Shown: positions 1 through 6,050 of the stretch, piece after piece
How positions within the stretch are numbered: position 1 is the stretch's first letter
Layout of the letters: each line of letters begins with the position of its first letter
Assembly: GCA_029932715.1 (NCBI GenBank)
Contig: JAOZPO010000008.1
Location: 4,805 to 16,391 of the forward strand
From: Halobacteria archaeon
GTDB taxonomy: Archaea; Halobacteriota; Syntropharchaeia; Alkanophagales; Methanospirareceae
Reading direction: 5' to 3'
DNA: 11,587 nucleotides
Program-made: the position numbers and the translations under genes
The notes under the pieces: model-generated
Databases searched by the model: none
What the model saw: the letters and a program-made list of their open reading frames with translations, nothing else
What the model was told of the DNA's origin: nothing

Positions 1-1
1 A

Positions 2-12
2 TTTTTTTTTTT
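2..12 (+). other. poly-T tract at window edge
   Basis: An uninterrupted run of eleven T residues. On the plus strand it could be the U-rich transcription stop of a gene lying to the left of the window, since archaeal RNA polymerase can terminate on T-tracts without a hairpin. Nothing upstream is visible to confirm this. Confidence 0.3.
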
Positions 13-37
13 CGCTGTGATACGTAAAACACCTATA

Positions 38-49
38 CTTATACTATAA
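38..49 (+). promoter_or_regulatory. candidate TATA box upstream of the leader ORF and dinB
   Basis: An AT-rich TATA-like segment (CTTATACTATAA). A start site about 26 nt downstream would fall near position 70, just before a Shine-Dalgarno-like GAGAGG at 73-78. A second TATA-like stretch at 164-171 lies only about 10 nt before the dinB ATG, too close to drive that start. This assignment rests on spacing only. Confidence 0.35.
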
Positions 50-84
50 TTGGATTGAAGGCTGTTTTTATTGAGAGGTTGAGT

Positions 85-153
85 ATGATAAAGGAAACGA
101 CACAGGATAAAGCGTGTAAAAGGATAAAGAGAAGAAGATACGTGGTTATATAG
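85..153 (+). CDS. possible 22-residue basic leader peptide
   Basis: This is a very short open frame. It starts at ATG 85, preceded by GAGAGG at 73-78 with six bases between, and ends at TAG 151-153, 27 nt before the dinB ATG. The peptide is basic near its end (KRIKRRR). A TATA-like box at 38-49 would place a transcript start just upstream of the Shine-Dalgarno-like site. The spacing of TATA, ribosome site and ATG is what makes the frame worth listing; I recognise no homologue, and so short a frame could arise by chance. If translated, it would sit in the dinB leader and could influence dinB expression. Confidence 0.25.
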   Translation: MIKETTQDKACKRIKRRRYVVI

Positions 154-180
154 CAATAGCAGTTTTTATAAAACAGGTAG

Positions 181-1275
181 ATGAAAGTAATACTTCATGC
201 CGATATGGACAGTTTCTTCTCGGCAGTTGAAATGCGGGATCATCCAGAACTAAAAGGTCTGCCGGTGATAGTAGGTGGGGAAATAAGGGAGGAAAACGGA
301 GAATCAACAGATGTTAAAGCGAAAAAGATAAGAGGTGTGGTGAGTACGTGCTCATACGAAGCCAGGGAATACGGGATTCACTCGGCAATGCCACTCACAA
401 AGGCGTACAAACTTTGCCCTGATGCGAAAGTTCTACCGGTAAATATGGCGTTATACAAGCATGTGTCGCAAGAGATAATGGCTATTCTACGAAGACACGC
501 GGATAAAATAGAGCAGGTGAGTATAGACGAGGCTTTCCTTGACATCAGCACACGTGTGAGCGATTGGCGCGAAGCGAAGGATTATGCACGGCTGATAAAG
601 GATGAGATATTAGAGAAGATAGGCTTAACGTGCTCAGTTGGCGTTGCGCCGAATAAAACAGTGGCGAAGATAGCATCAGATTTCGTAAAACCTGATGGGC
701 TTACAGTAGTAGAGGAAGGACATGTAAAAGAGTTCTTAGCACCTTTGAACGTGAATAGGATTCCGGGTGTGGGACCAAAGACAGCGGAAAAGCTCAAAAA
801 GATGGGTATAGAAAAGATAAGCCAGCTTGCGAGCTGTAATGTGCAAACACTAATAGCTAAATTCGGTAATTATGGCAATAAGCTACATAAACGTGCAAAC
901 GGGATTGACGAACGGGAAGTGGAAGAGGAAAGGGAAAGGAAGTCGTTGAGCAGAGAGAGAACCTTTGCTGAGGATACGAATGACGCATCAGTGTTGAATG
1001 CTTGTGTAGATGCTTTATCCGAGGAGGTTTACAAAGCGATAGAGAAAGAAGGCTTTGTGTTCAAGACGGTTGGGCTAAAGGTTAGATTTGAGGATTTTAG
1101 GGTATTAACAAGGGCTAAGACGATGAAGACTTTCCATTCAGACATTAGCACGATTAAGCGAATAGCAAAGCAGTTGATGACTGAGGAGAGATACAGGGAT
1201 AAGAAGGTACGGTTGGTTGGTGTTCGTGTCTCCAATTTGACTCTGCTGGACGATAAGCAGATGCGAATTGTCTGA
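181..1275 (+). CDS. dinB: DNA polymerase IV (Y-family translesion polymerase)
   Basis: This is a Y-family polymerase of 364 residues, the usual length for DinB/Dpo4. It copies past damaged template bases in the cytoplasm. The palm carries catalytic acidic residues D8 and D10 in HADMDSFF and D116/E117 in SIDEAFLD. F13 occupies the steric-gate position that excludes ribonucleotides. SYEAREYGIHSAMP (58-71) is the usual fingers motif. A helix-hairpin-helix (IPGVGPKTAEKLKKMGI, 194-210) forms the thumb, and the little-finger domain runs from about 252 to 356. Compared with E. coli DinB, about 14 residues are inserted after GG at 32-33. The C-terminus (DDKQMRIV) is only a weak match to a PCNA-binding box. 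The start is the ATG just after AGGTAG, a modest ribosome site. Its 3' end faces the membrane-protein gene. The assignment is secure. Confidence 0.96.
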   Translation: MKVILHADMDSFFSAVEMRDHPELKGLPVIVGGEIREENGESTDVKAKKIRGVVSTCSYEAREYGIHSAMPLTKAYKLCPDAKVLPVNMALYKHVSQEIMAILRRHADKIEQVSIDEAFLDISTRVSDWREAKDYARLIKDEILEKIGLTCSVGVAPNKTVAKIASDFVKPDGLTVVEEGHVKEFLAPLNVNRIPGVGPKTAEKLKKMGIEKISQLASCNVQTLIAKFGNYGNKLHKRANGIDEREVEEERERKSLSRERTFAEDTNDASVLNACVDALSEEVYKAIEKEGFVFKTVGLKVRFEDFRVLTRAKTMKTFHSDISTIKRIAKQLMTEERYRDKKVRLVGVRVSNLTLLDDKQMRIV

Positions 1276-1362
1276 ATGACGTTCTGGAAGCTAATCGTAA
1301 CCCGGTGCATAAAAAATATTGTATATAGGATCATTTTTGGTATGATGAAGGAATGGATAAAG

Positions 1363-1392
1363 AGAGGAGTGGCATCATGCTTATACTCCTCT
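1363..1392. terminator. hairpin between convergent genes
   Basis: AGAGGAGT (1363-1370) pairs perfectly with ACTCCTCT (1385-1392) around a 14-nt loop, and pairing can continue past one bulged base. The element lies in the roughly 155-bp gap between dinB and the convergent membrane-protein gene, where a bidirectional transcription stop would be expected. No long T-tract follows on either strand, so the role is uncertain. Two tiny frames overlapping the gap have no supporting features. Confidence 0.35.
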
Positions 1393-1430
1393 TCTCTGTA
1401 CTGGTCGTAATATATTATGGGTCAACAAAT

Positions 1431-3404
1431 TTAACTGGTGACTTCGTATATACTCCATCTTCCCCCTTTTATTATCGTATCAAAAATCAAATTGAATCGT
1501 GCGGGGTCTTCAAATGCTGATTGATTTATCGCGAAGTGGTTATCTCGTGCAAATCCTCTTTCGTACGGACCTATGCAGATGTAATCCACACCGTATTGCC
1601 TGATAAGCGTGTAGTTACCCTTATACATCTCTATTTCGGCTCTCTTATAGTTATCAATGCTCGTCCACTTTATGCCGTGCGACCACAGCCAGCCCTCGTA
1701 GCCCAGTACACGCTGTCTGCCCGCCAATGCGGGTATTGGATGATTGTGTGCACTTCCTGTTAAGAATACACTATCGGACGCTGTATTATCACGCACCCAA
1801 TTAGCAATCCCGATCTCTTCGCATGACCACATCTGATAGTCCATCACCAGCATTCCTACGTGCGTTCCAAATCCGAAAAAAACACAACTGATAACTAAAC
1901 CGATAAGCGCCAACGCACCGACAGTCCTTTTGCGTTCACATACCGAATCGTATATCCAGAATATCGCGACTGCCGCCACTATTACCGTCAGCGCATACCA
2001 GTGTAAAAAAATCTTATAGTTGTCGAAGTACCAGGGCTGGAACTTCACAAGATTAGCAATTACGAATAGTAACAAGAAAGGGACATAGAATGTTCTTACG
2101 TTTCGCGTTGATTTAAAAAGACCTAAGGGCATGAGAAGAAAGAGAATGCCAAGGTTTAGCACCCATAAAATCAAAACTAAGATTATAGAATGCATAAAGG
2201 CAGTAAAAGCGCCGAAGAGTGACCAATTGAATCCAAGTATCTGTGAGCTGATCTCTTCCGTCCAGCCGGGGAAGAGCACAAAGAAATTATCTGATACTCC
2301 AGTACGGATATACAACACCTGCGGTAACGAGAGCATTATCAGGGGAGCAAACAACAATAATAATAATTTAAAAGCTTCACTACGGGGCTTTACCCGCGCA
2401 GCTTCTTTAATAAATCCGCTTTCTGCTGCTGCATTCTTGTAGATTGCAATACTAACCAGGACTACGGAAACAAACGCAGTAGCCATAAACGAATGCGCGT
2501 GTATGTACGGTAGCAGACCAATAAGTACAGCAGCCACAAACAGCTCCTTGTAGGACCCGGTCGTCGGATTCCTGAATAAAGCTTCATATAGCAGGATATA
2601 AACAGCAAATGAGATCGCCATGCCTAACATCGCTGTTCTTTGTGGCATTATAACGGCATACATCGGGTTAAGGAAGTGAATGCCCTCTGGTTGCAGACCA
2701 GGCGGGTAGCCGGAGAAGATGAATATAATAACAGCCAGCGCACCTACTTTCTTCAGCTCTGTCAACCGGTAGGCGAGAAAGAAGAGCAATCCGAATAATG
2801 AATACTGGAATATTATGTTTGGGATGATGATAGCAGCCCTCAAGCTCAACCCTGCCTTCATTAATACCGCAGAGTAGAAATCCATGAGGAATGGGTAGTG
2901 CAGCTCGGTATTCAAAAACTGCGGATAAACCGGCGGAAACGCGAAACTGTGACTGTAAACAAGCGAGGTGATAATCGAGGTGTGAAACGGATAATCAGCC
3001 CAAACGGTATGAAATGCGTATAGGTTACCCGATTCGTCAGGGCGTAAAACTCCATATAGATTCATGAATAGCAGGTAGAGTAGAATAAGAGCGAAGAACG
3101 CGAGAGTGTATTTATTGCATATAAAACTTTCTTTTTTGATTTCTTTATCTGGTTTATAATTGGACAGACAGGCGGCTATAAAAATTATGACAGATACTAA
3201 AGCGCATATAACAAGCAGGATAATACCAGTGCTTATCCTGCCGCAGAAACACGCGAGAAGCAATACTAACCAGATTGATATTGCGTGCCCGAGCACGATA
3301 GCGAAGAAAGCACGTTCCAGAGCGAAAAAACGTATGTCTAAGAGTAAGGAGAGATAAAGCCCGAACAGACAGCTAACCAGGATGAAAAGGAGCCATAGCA
3401 GCAT
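1431..3404 (-). CDS. large polytopic membrane protein, GT-C glycosyltransferase-like
   Basis: A 657-residue integral membrane protein with about a dozen hydrophobic segments and a soluble C-terminal tail from about residue 525. After the third hydrophobic segment comes a loop with WADYPFHTSII (135-145) and a second conserved-looking stretch, NTELHYPFLMDFYSA (165-179). An acidic residue (D137) early in an extracytoplasmic loop resembles the catalytic layout of GT-C enzymes, which move sugars from lipid carriers. Near 455-470 there is FQPWYFDNYKIFLHWY, and the tail contains AGRQRVLGYEGW (561-572), both typical of large archaeal membrane proteins of this style. I infer a glycosyltransferase or related envelope role, but I cannot name the family; an uncharacterised transporter-like protein is possible. 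The ATG has no ribosome site but lies about 26 nt downstream of a TATA box, implying a leaderless message. The gene stands alone on the minus strand. Confidence 0.8.
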   Translation of the reverse strand: MLLWLLFILVSCLFGLYLSLLLDIRFFALERAFFAIVLGHAISIWLVLLLACFCGRISTGIILLVICALVSVIIFIAACLSNYKPDKEIKKESFICNKYTLAFFALILLYLLFMNLYGVLRPDESGNLYAFHTVWADYPFHTSIITSLVYSHSFAFPPVYPQFLNTELHYPFLMDFYSAVLMKAGLSLRAAIIIPNIIFQYSLFGLLFFLAYRLTELKKVGALAVIIFIFSGYPPGLQPEGIHFLNPMYAVIMPQRTAMLGMAISFAVYILLYEALFRNPTTGSYKELFVAAVLIGLLPYIHAHSFMATAFVSVVLVSIAIYKNAAAESGFIKEAARVKPRSEAFKLLLLLFAPLIMLSLPQVLYIRTGVSDNFFVLFPGWTEEISSQILGFNWSLFGAFTAFMHSIILVLILWVLNLGILFLLMPLGLFKSTRNVRTFYVPFLLLFVIANLVKFQPWYFDNYKIFLHWYALTVIVAAVAIFWIYDSVCERKRTVGALALIGLVISCVFFGFGTHVGMLVMDYQMWSCEEIGIANWVRDNTASDSVFLTGSAHNHPIPALAGRQRVLGYEGWLWSHGIKWTSIDNYKRAEIEMYKGNYTLIRQYGVDYICIGPYERGFARDNHFAINQSAFEDPARFNLIFDTIIKGGRWSIYEVTS

Positions 3405-3426
3405 GAATGTTCTATTATCTTATCTG

Positions 3427-3434
3427 CTTTTAAA
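3427..3434 (-). promoter_or_regulatory. TATA box of the GT-C-like gene
   Basis: Read on the minus strand this is TTTAAAAG, centred about 26 nt before the ATG at 3404. That is the normal distance between an archaeal TATA box and the transcription start, so the message probably begins at or next to the start codon. The lack of a Shine-Dalgarno sequence agrees. Confidence 0.55.
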
Positions 3435-3465
3435 GATTGATCAAACTTTCTTCAGGAAATAAAGT

Positions 3466-3618
3466 TTGTTGGTAAAGCTTTTCTTTTATTGCGATGATCA
3501 CGGCATTAAAGAAGGAAGTTGTATCCACGATGATGCAATGAAAGAGGTTAAAGAGCATTTTCCAAAGCAGAGTATAAACATAATATGCTCAATTGGAAGC
3601 GGCTTAAACCCAAAATGA
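3466..3618 (+). CDS. possible 50-residue protein or gene remnant
   Basis: This plus-strand frame is open from just after TAA 3460-3462 to TGA 3616-3618. It reads like real protein (FFYCDDHGIKEGS near the start, HFPKQSINIICSIGSGLNP at the end), with spaced hydrophobic residues, two cysteines near the start and one near the end. The only early starts are TTG at 3466 and 3469, with AGGA at 3454-3457 at a workable distance; the first ATG in frame is at 3538. I recognise no family. It could be a genuine small protein with a TTG start or the 3' end of a decayed gene in the otherwise gene-free 3405-3710 interval. No other gene or RNA is visible in that interval apart from the flanking promoter and terminator. 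Confidence 0.33.
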   Translation: MLVKLFFYCDDHGIKEGSCIHDDAMKEVKEHFPKQSINIICSIGSGLNPK

Positions 3619-3693
3619 TTATATCAACCAAAAACGCTTTCGCTAAACCTGACCCAGATCGCACTCGCAACCGAGCAGCGCGGTAACACTGCC

Positions 3694-3727
3694 AAAAAAA
3701 AAGCAACCTCTCAGCAACTCAGGTTGC
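3694..3727 (-). terminator. hairpin plus U-tract terminator overlapping the end of the isomerase gene
   Basis: Read on the minus strand, GCAACCT (3727-3721) and AGGTTGC (3709-3703) form a perfect 7-bp stem with an 11-nt loop, followed at once by nine T residues (3702-3694). The left arm lies in the last codons of the isomerase gene and its stop codon lies in the loop. The structure matches a bacterial-style intrinsic terminator and probably ends the whole run of minus-strand genes that starts near 7100. Confidence 0.75.
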
Positions 3728-4490
3728 GAAGATATTGCATACTCTCTATACCTGCCTCCACTGTGTACACCTCCACCACAATCAACCCTTCATAGTCATT
3801 GGCACCCGTTAACACCTTATTCCAGTCCAGGTTACCCTTACCCACGGCTAAATGCAGATCGTCCGTACCAAAGTTATCGCTTGCATGCATGTGTATTATA
3901 TCCACATCGTTAATACGAAAGAACTCATCCAGCGTCTTTGTCGTATTTGCATGTGCCACATCAAGGCATATTCCTATGTTATCCATATCCACACCATGCA
4001 CAATTCGAACGAGTTCATCCGGAGTTCGTCCCAGCAGCATGTTTATTGATATTAAATTCTCTACTGCTATTCGCAACCCATATTCTGAGGCGGTTTCGCA
4101 AATCGCACGTAATCCTGCAATCGCTTTCTGAAATGCCTTATCCGGCATCTGGATGGACAGAGGCGAGAAGAGACCGGGATGCACCACGCAGATGTCCTCA
4201 ACGAACTCATGTGCGTCCTCTATACTCTCCTTTATCTGCCGTACGCTCTCTGCCCATATTCGCTCGTTTACACTCCCTATATTGAGATCAGATAGTGGAG
4301 TATGCAGTGAAAGGACAAGATTAGTCGTCTCGTGGATTTCTCGCACACGCTCTTTGAACTGCCCTTCTACCTTTTGCTGTCCTTCTGCTACTATCTCCCA
4401 GCCCTGGAAACCCGCATCTTCTAATCGGTACATCCAGTCCACTGGATTTGTGGTCGCATCTACCGAAGAGAAACTTATTTTCGCTTTCAT
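3711..4490 (-). CDS. sugar phosphate isomerase/epimerase-like TIM-barrel protein (AP endonuclease 2 superfamily)
   Basis: This is a metal-dependent TIM barrel of the xylose isomerase-like superfamily (Pfam AP_endonuc_2). I use the ATG at 4490 (259 residues) because family members begin right at this first strand (MKAKISFSS). The upstream in-frame TTG at 4532 would add 14 Lys/Asn-rich residues with no useful ribosome site. Likely metal ligands are H63 (SLHTPLSD), H104 (VVHPG), E144 (AVENL), D177 and H180 (CLDVAH), H202 (HMHASDN), D211 and H213 (DLHLAVGKG) and E240. This nearly complete set also resembles the trinuclear zinc site of endonuclease IV, so either sugar isomerisation/epimerisation or AP-site repair chemistry is possible. 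The GKGNLDW stretch (217-223) favours the sugar-isomerase branch. It lies 54 nt after the mobB-like gene, last in the run, with a terminator at its end. The exact substrate cannot be read from sequence. Confidence 0.85.
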   Translation of the reverse strand: MKAKISFSSVDATTNPVDWMYRLEDAGFQGWEIVAEGQQKVEGQFKERVREIHETTNLVLSLHTPLSDLNIGSVNERIWAESVRQIKESIEDAHEFVEDICVVHPGLFSPLSIQMPDKAFQKAIAGLRAICETASEYGLRIAVENLISINMLLGRTPDELVRIVHGVDMDNIGICLDVAHANTTKTLDEFFRINDVDIIHMHASDNFGTDDLHLAVGKGNLDWNKVLTGANDYEGLIVVEVYTVEAGIESMQYLRNLSC

Positions 4491-4544
4491 ATACTTCTTC
4501 TTTAAATTTTTTGCATTATCTAAAGCTTTCAATCACCGCATTGG

Positions 4545-4982
4545 TTAGTAGTCGTTTAAAGACCGAATGAGTTGAGCTATCTCTTTTAGTGTCTTATCCG
4601 TACCTTTATAATCTATACTCAATATTATATTACTTACTTCATCGTTTGAGAAGTTGTTCTTGTTGAGTGCAATCTTGGGTAAGTCGCTGCTCTTGAAGCC
4701 TTCAACCAGCAGGAAATCAACACCTGAATTCGCCATATCGGCTATCAACTCATTTAAATCTTTACTACCGCATATTTTCAGCGTCTTTTCGCCTGATGCA
4801 CCTATTGCTACATCAGCACCCGCGTTAAAGAACCGTTCCGCATCCTTTGACGTATCAATGTCCAGCTCATGTGCGTGCTTTATGCTGCCTACTTTACCGT
4901 AATCTTTCAGATAGGCAATCAAGTCCACAATAAGAGATGTCTTGCCCGAGTTCTTCGCACCAACTATGGATATTACCTTCAT
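4545..4982 (-). CDS. mobB: MobB-type molybdopterin-guanine dinucleotide biosynthesis GTPase
   Basis: A 145-residue P-loop nucleotide-binding protein. It opens directly with the first strand and Walker A (GAKNSGKT, 8-15), followed by the MobB-typical IKH (34-36), an aspartate in DIDTSKDAERF (41-51), and a Walker B-like strand VDFLLVEGFK (88-97) with the EGFK signature. MobB assists MobA in attaching GMP to molybdopterin to make the guanine-dinucleotide form of molybdenum and tungsten cofactors, as used for example in formate and formylmethanofuran dehydrogenases. The protein is short but within the range of single-domain archaeal MobB. It begins with ATG 28 nt after the PGF-CTERM surface protein and is followed by the TIM-barrel gene. 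No MobA or molybdopterin gene is visible nearby, so its place in a surface-protein run looks accidental or is a matter of shared transcription. Confidence 0.9.
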   Translation of the reverse strand: MKVISIVGAKNSGKTSLIVDLIAYLKDYGKVGSIKHAHELDIDTSKDAERFFNAGADVAIGASGEKTLKICGSKDLNELIADMANSGVDFLLVEGFKSSDLPKIALNKNNFSNDEVSNIILSIDYKGTDKTLKEIAQLIRSLNDY

Positions 4983-5010
4983 ACCTTAATTTTAATCTTA
5001 CCATTATCTT

Positions 5011-6030
5011 TTAACTCTTTCTGTATTTCTGCAATAAATATGCGACTGCGAGAATCTCCGTGATAACAAGAACGAATTTAAAGCCTGGTGGAGTAGGCGT
5101 TGGACTTGGTGATGACGAAGGAGTTGGCGTTGGTGATGGTGACGGTGTAGAGGACGGTGATGGAGTTGAAGTTGGTGAAACCAAAGGAGTTGCAGTCATA
5201 CGGGGAGTCTTTGTATGGGTAGGCGTTGGCGTGGGAGTTGATGACGGTGTAGATGTTTCATTACTAGGCGTTGCATTAGTGGGTGTTGCATTAACGGACG
5301 TTGGCGTAGGAGTTGGAGAAGCCGTGGGCGTTGGCGTGTTTTCTGAGGAGCTACTACTACTACCGCCGCTGGTTGCTTGTGCTGTGGTTCCAATGCGAAC
5401 GGTCTTTTCTATATCTCCTGCGGTTATATTGAACTCACCTGTTGGAAACCCACCAGTATTTATATTAACAGAGAAAAAACCGTCTGAACCAGCAGTGACT
5501 TTGATTTTCGATGTAATTCGTAGATTTACAGAAGTTGCATCTTCCGCTGCATTACCATATGCCTCAACATTTTTTTCGCCACTCACATCTTTTTTAACGC
5601 CATATAGCTCAACGGGAATGGTAATAGAAAGTGTGACGATACCGTTAGTTGCCTCTTGAGGTCCACTTAATGGATATTTGTTCAGAAATAGTACAGGACT
5701 TGGACTTATTGATAATCGAATATCTTTTACGTTTTCCGCCGTCACCGAGAACTGTTTCACTTTTACAACCTCGCTGTCACCCGCAGGAGGAAAATAAATA
5801 CCCTCAAACTTCTGAGAGTATTTTCCGTCATAGACGGGCGAAGAAATCACAAATGAAGAGCCTATACATACCGTTTCATCTGCCGATGCCATACCCGCGA
5901 TTGATACATCTCCACCCGCCTCAACAACTTCCGGCTTCACGTTCAATTCCGTTACTTCTGCACTGGCAGCCGCTATGCTAAGGAGCAGTAGTATTATACC
6001 TGCGCAGGATACAACATTCATGTTCAGCAC
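5011..6030 (-). CDS. secreted surface protein with Thr/Pro/Ser-rich stalk and PGF-CTERM sorting tail
   Basis: A 339-residue exported protein. A signal peptide (about 1-24, ending AAASA before EVTEL) leads into a folded, beta-rich region (about 25-213). A low-complexity stalk of Thr, Pro and Ser (217-314) follows, with several N-glycosylation sequons (NAT, NET). The tail is PGF (315-317), a hydrophobic segment ([11 protein letters not shown]) and a basic end (KYRKS). That tripartite tail matches PGF-CTERM, the signal processed by archaeosortase A, which in known cases trims the tail and attaches a lipid to the surface protein. The start is GTG at 6030 because GGAGG lies five bases upstream; the next in-frame ATG (6021) is too far from it. 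The folded region is paralogous to the gene 20 nt upstream (6051-7082), so the pair arose by duplication. It was probably transcribed with it and with mobB downstream. The ligand or role of the folded region is unknown. Confidence 0.88.
   Translation of the reverse strand: MLNMNVVSCAGIILLLLSIAAASAEVTELNVKPEVVEAGGDVSIAGMASADETVCIGSSFVISSPVYDGKYSQKFEGIYFPPAGDSEVVKVKQFSVTAENVKDIRLSISPSPVLFLNKYPLSGPQEATNGIVTLSITIPVELYGVKKDVSGEKNVEAYGNAAEDATSVNLRITSKIKVTAGSDGFFSVNINTGGFPTGEFNITAGDIEKTVRIGTTAQATSGGSSSSSSENTPTPTASPTPTPTSVNATPTNATPSNETSTPSSTPTPTPTHTKTPRMTATPLVSPTSTPSPSSTPSPSPTPTPSSSPSPTPTPPGFKFVLVITEILAVAYLLQKYRKS
5075..5345 (-). repeat. low-complexity Thr/Pro/Ser stalk repeat
   Basis: The DNA encoding residues about 231-314 of the surface protein is made of imperfect short units coding for Thr-Pro, Ser-Pro and Thr-Ala-Ser-Pro. 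On the plus strand this appears as repeated GTTGG-type units and gives a spurious Gly/Val/Asp-rich frame. Such tracts usually form extended, O-glycosylated stalks and vary in length by slippage. Confidence 0.75.
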
Positions 6031-6035
6031 ACGAT

Positions 6036-6041
6036 CCTCCT
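6036..6041 (-). promoter_or_regulatory. strong ribosome binding site fixing a GTG start
   Basis: Read on the minus strand this is AGGAGG, five bases from the GTG at 6030. It is the best Shine-Dalgarno match in the window, and it lies in the 20-nt gap between two co-directional genes, as expected for an internal cistron in an archaeal operon. Confidence 0.75.
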
Positions 6042-6050
6042 ATCAAACCT

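Noticed and set aside
164..171. TATA-like TTTTTATA just before dinB
   Set aside because: It is only about 10 nt from the ATG, so a start about 26 nt downstream would fall inside the coding region.
1341..1409. 22-codon frame after dinB, and an overlapping 47-codon frame starting at 1378
   Set aside because: Neither has a ribosome site or recognisable content; the first overlaps the hairpin and the second runs into the 3' end of the GT-C-like gene on the other strand.
4491..4532. N-terminal extension of the TIM-barrel protein from a TTG start
   Set aside because: It adds only Lys/Asn-rich residues before the normal first strand of the fold and has no properly spaced ribosome site.
5075..5345. 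Possible CRISPR-like or intergenic tandem repeat
   Set aside because: The units are irregular, have no unique spacers and translate in frame as the stalk of a secreted protein.
5060..5659. Long plus-strand frame rich in Gly, Val and Asp
   Set aside because: It is the complement of the Thr/Pro/Ser stalk of the surface-protein gene; the minus-strand reading has a signal peptide, a strong ribosome site and a sorting tail.
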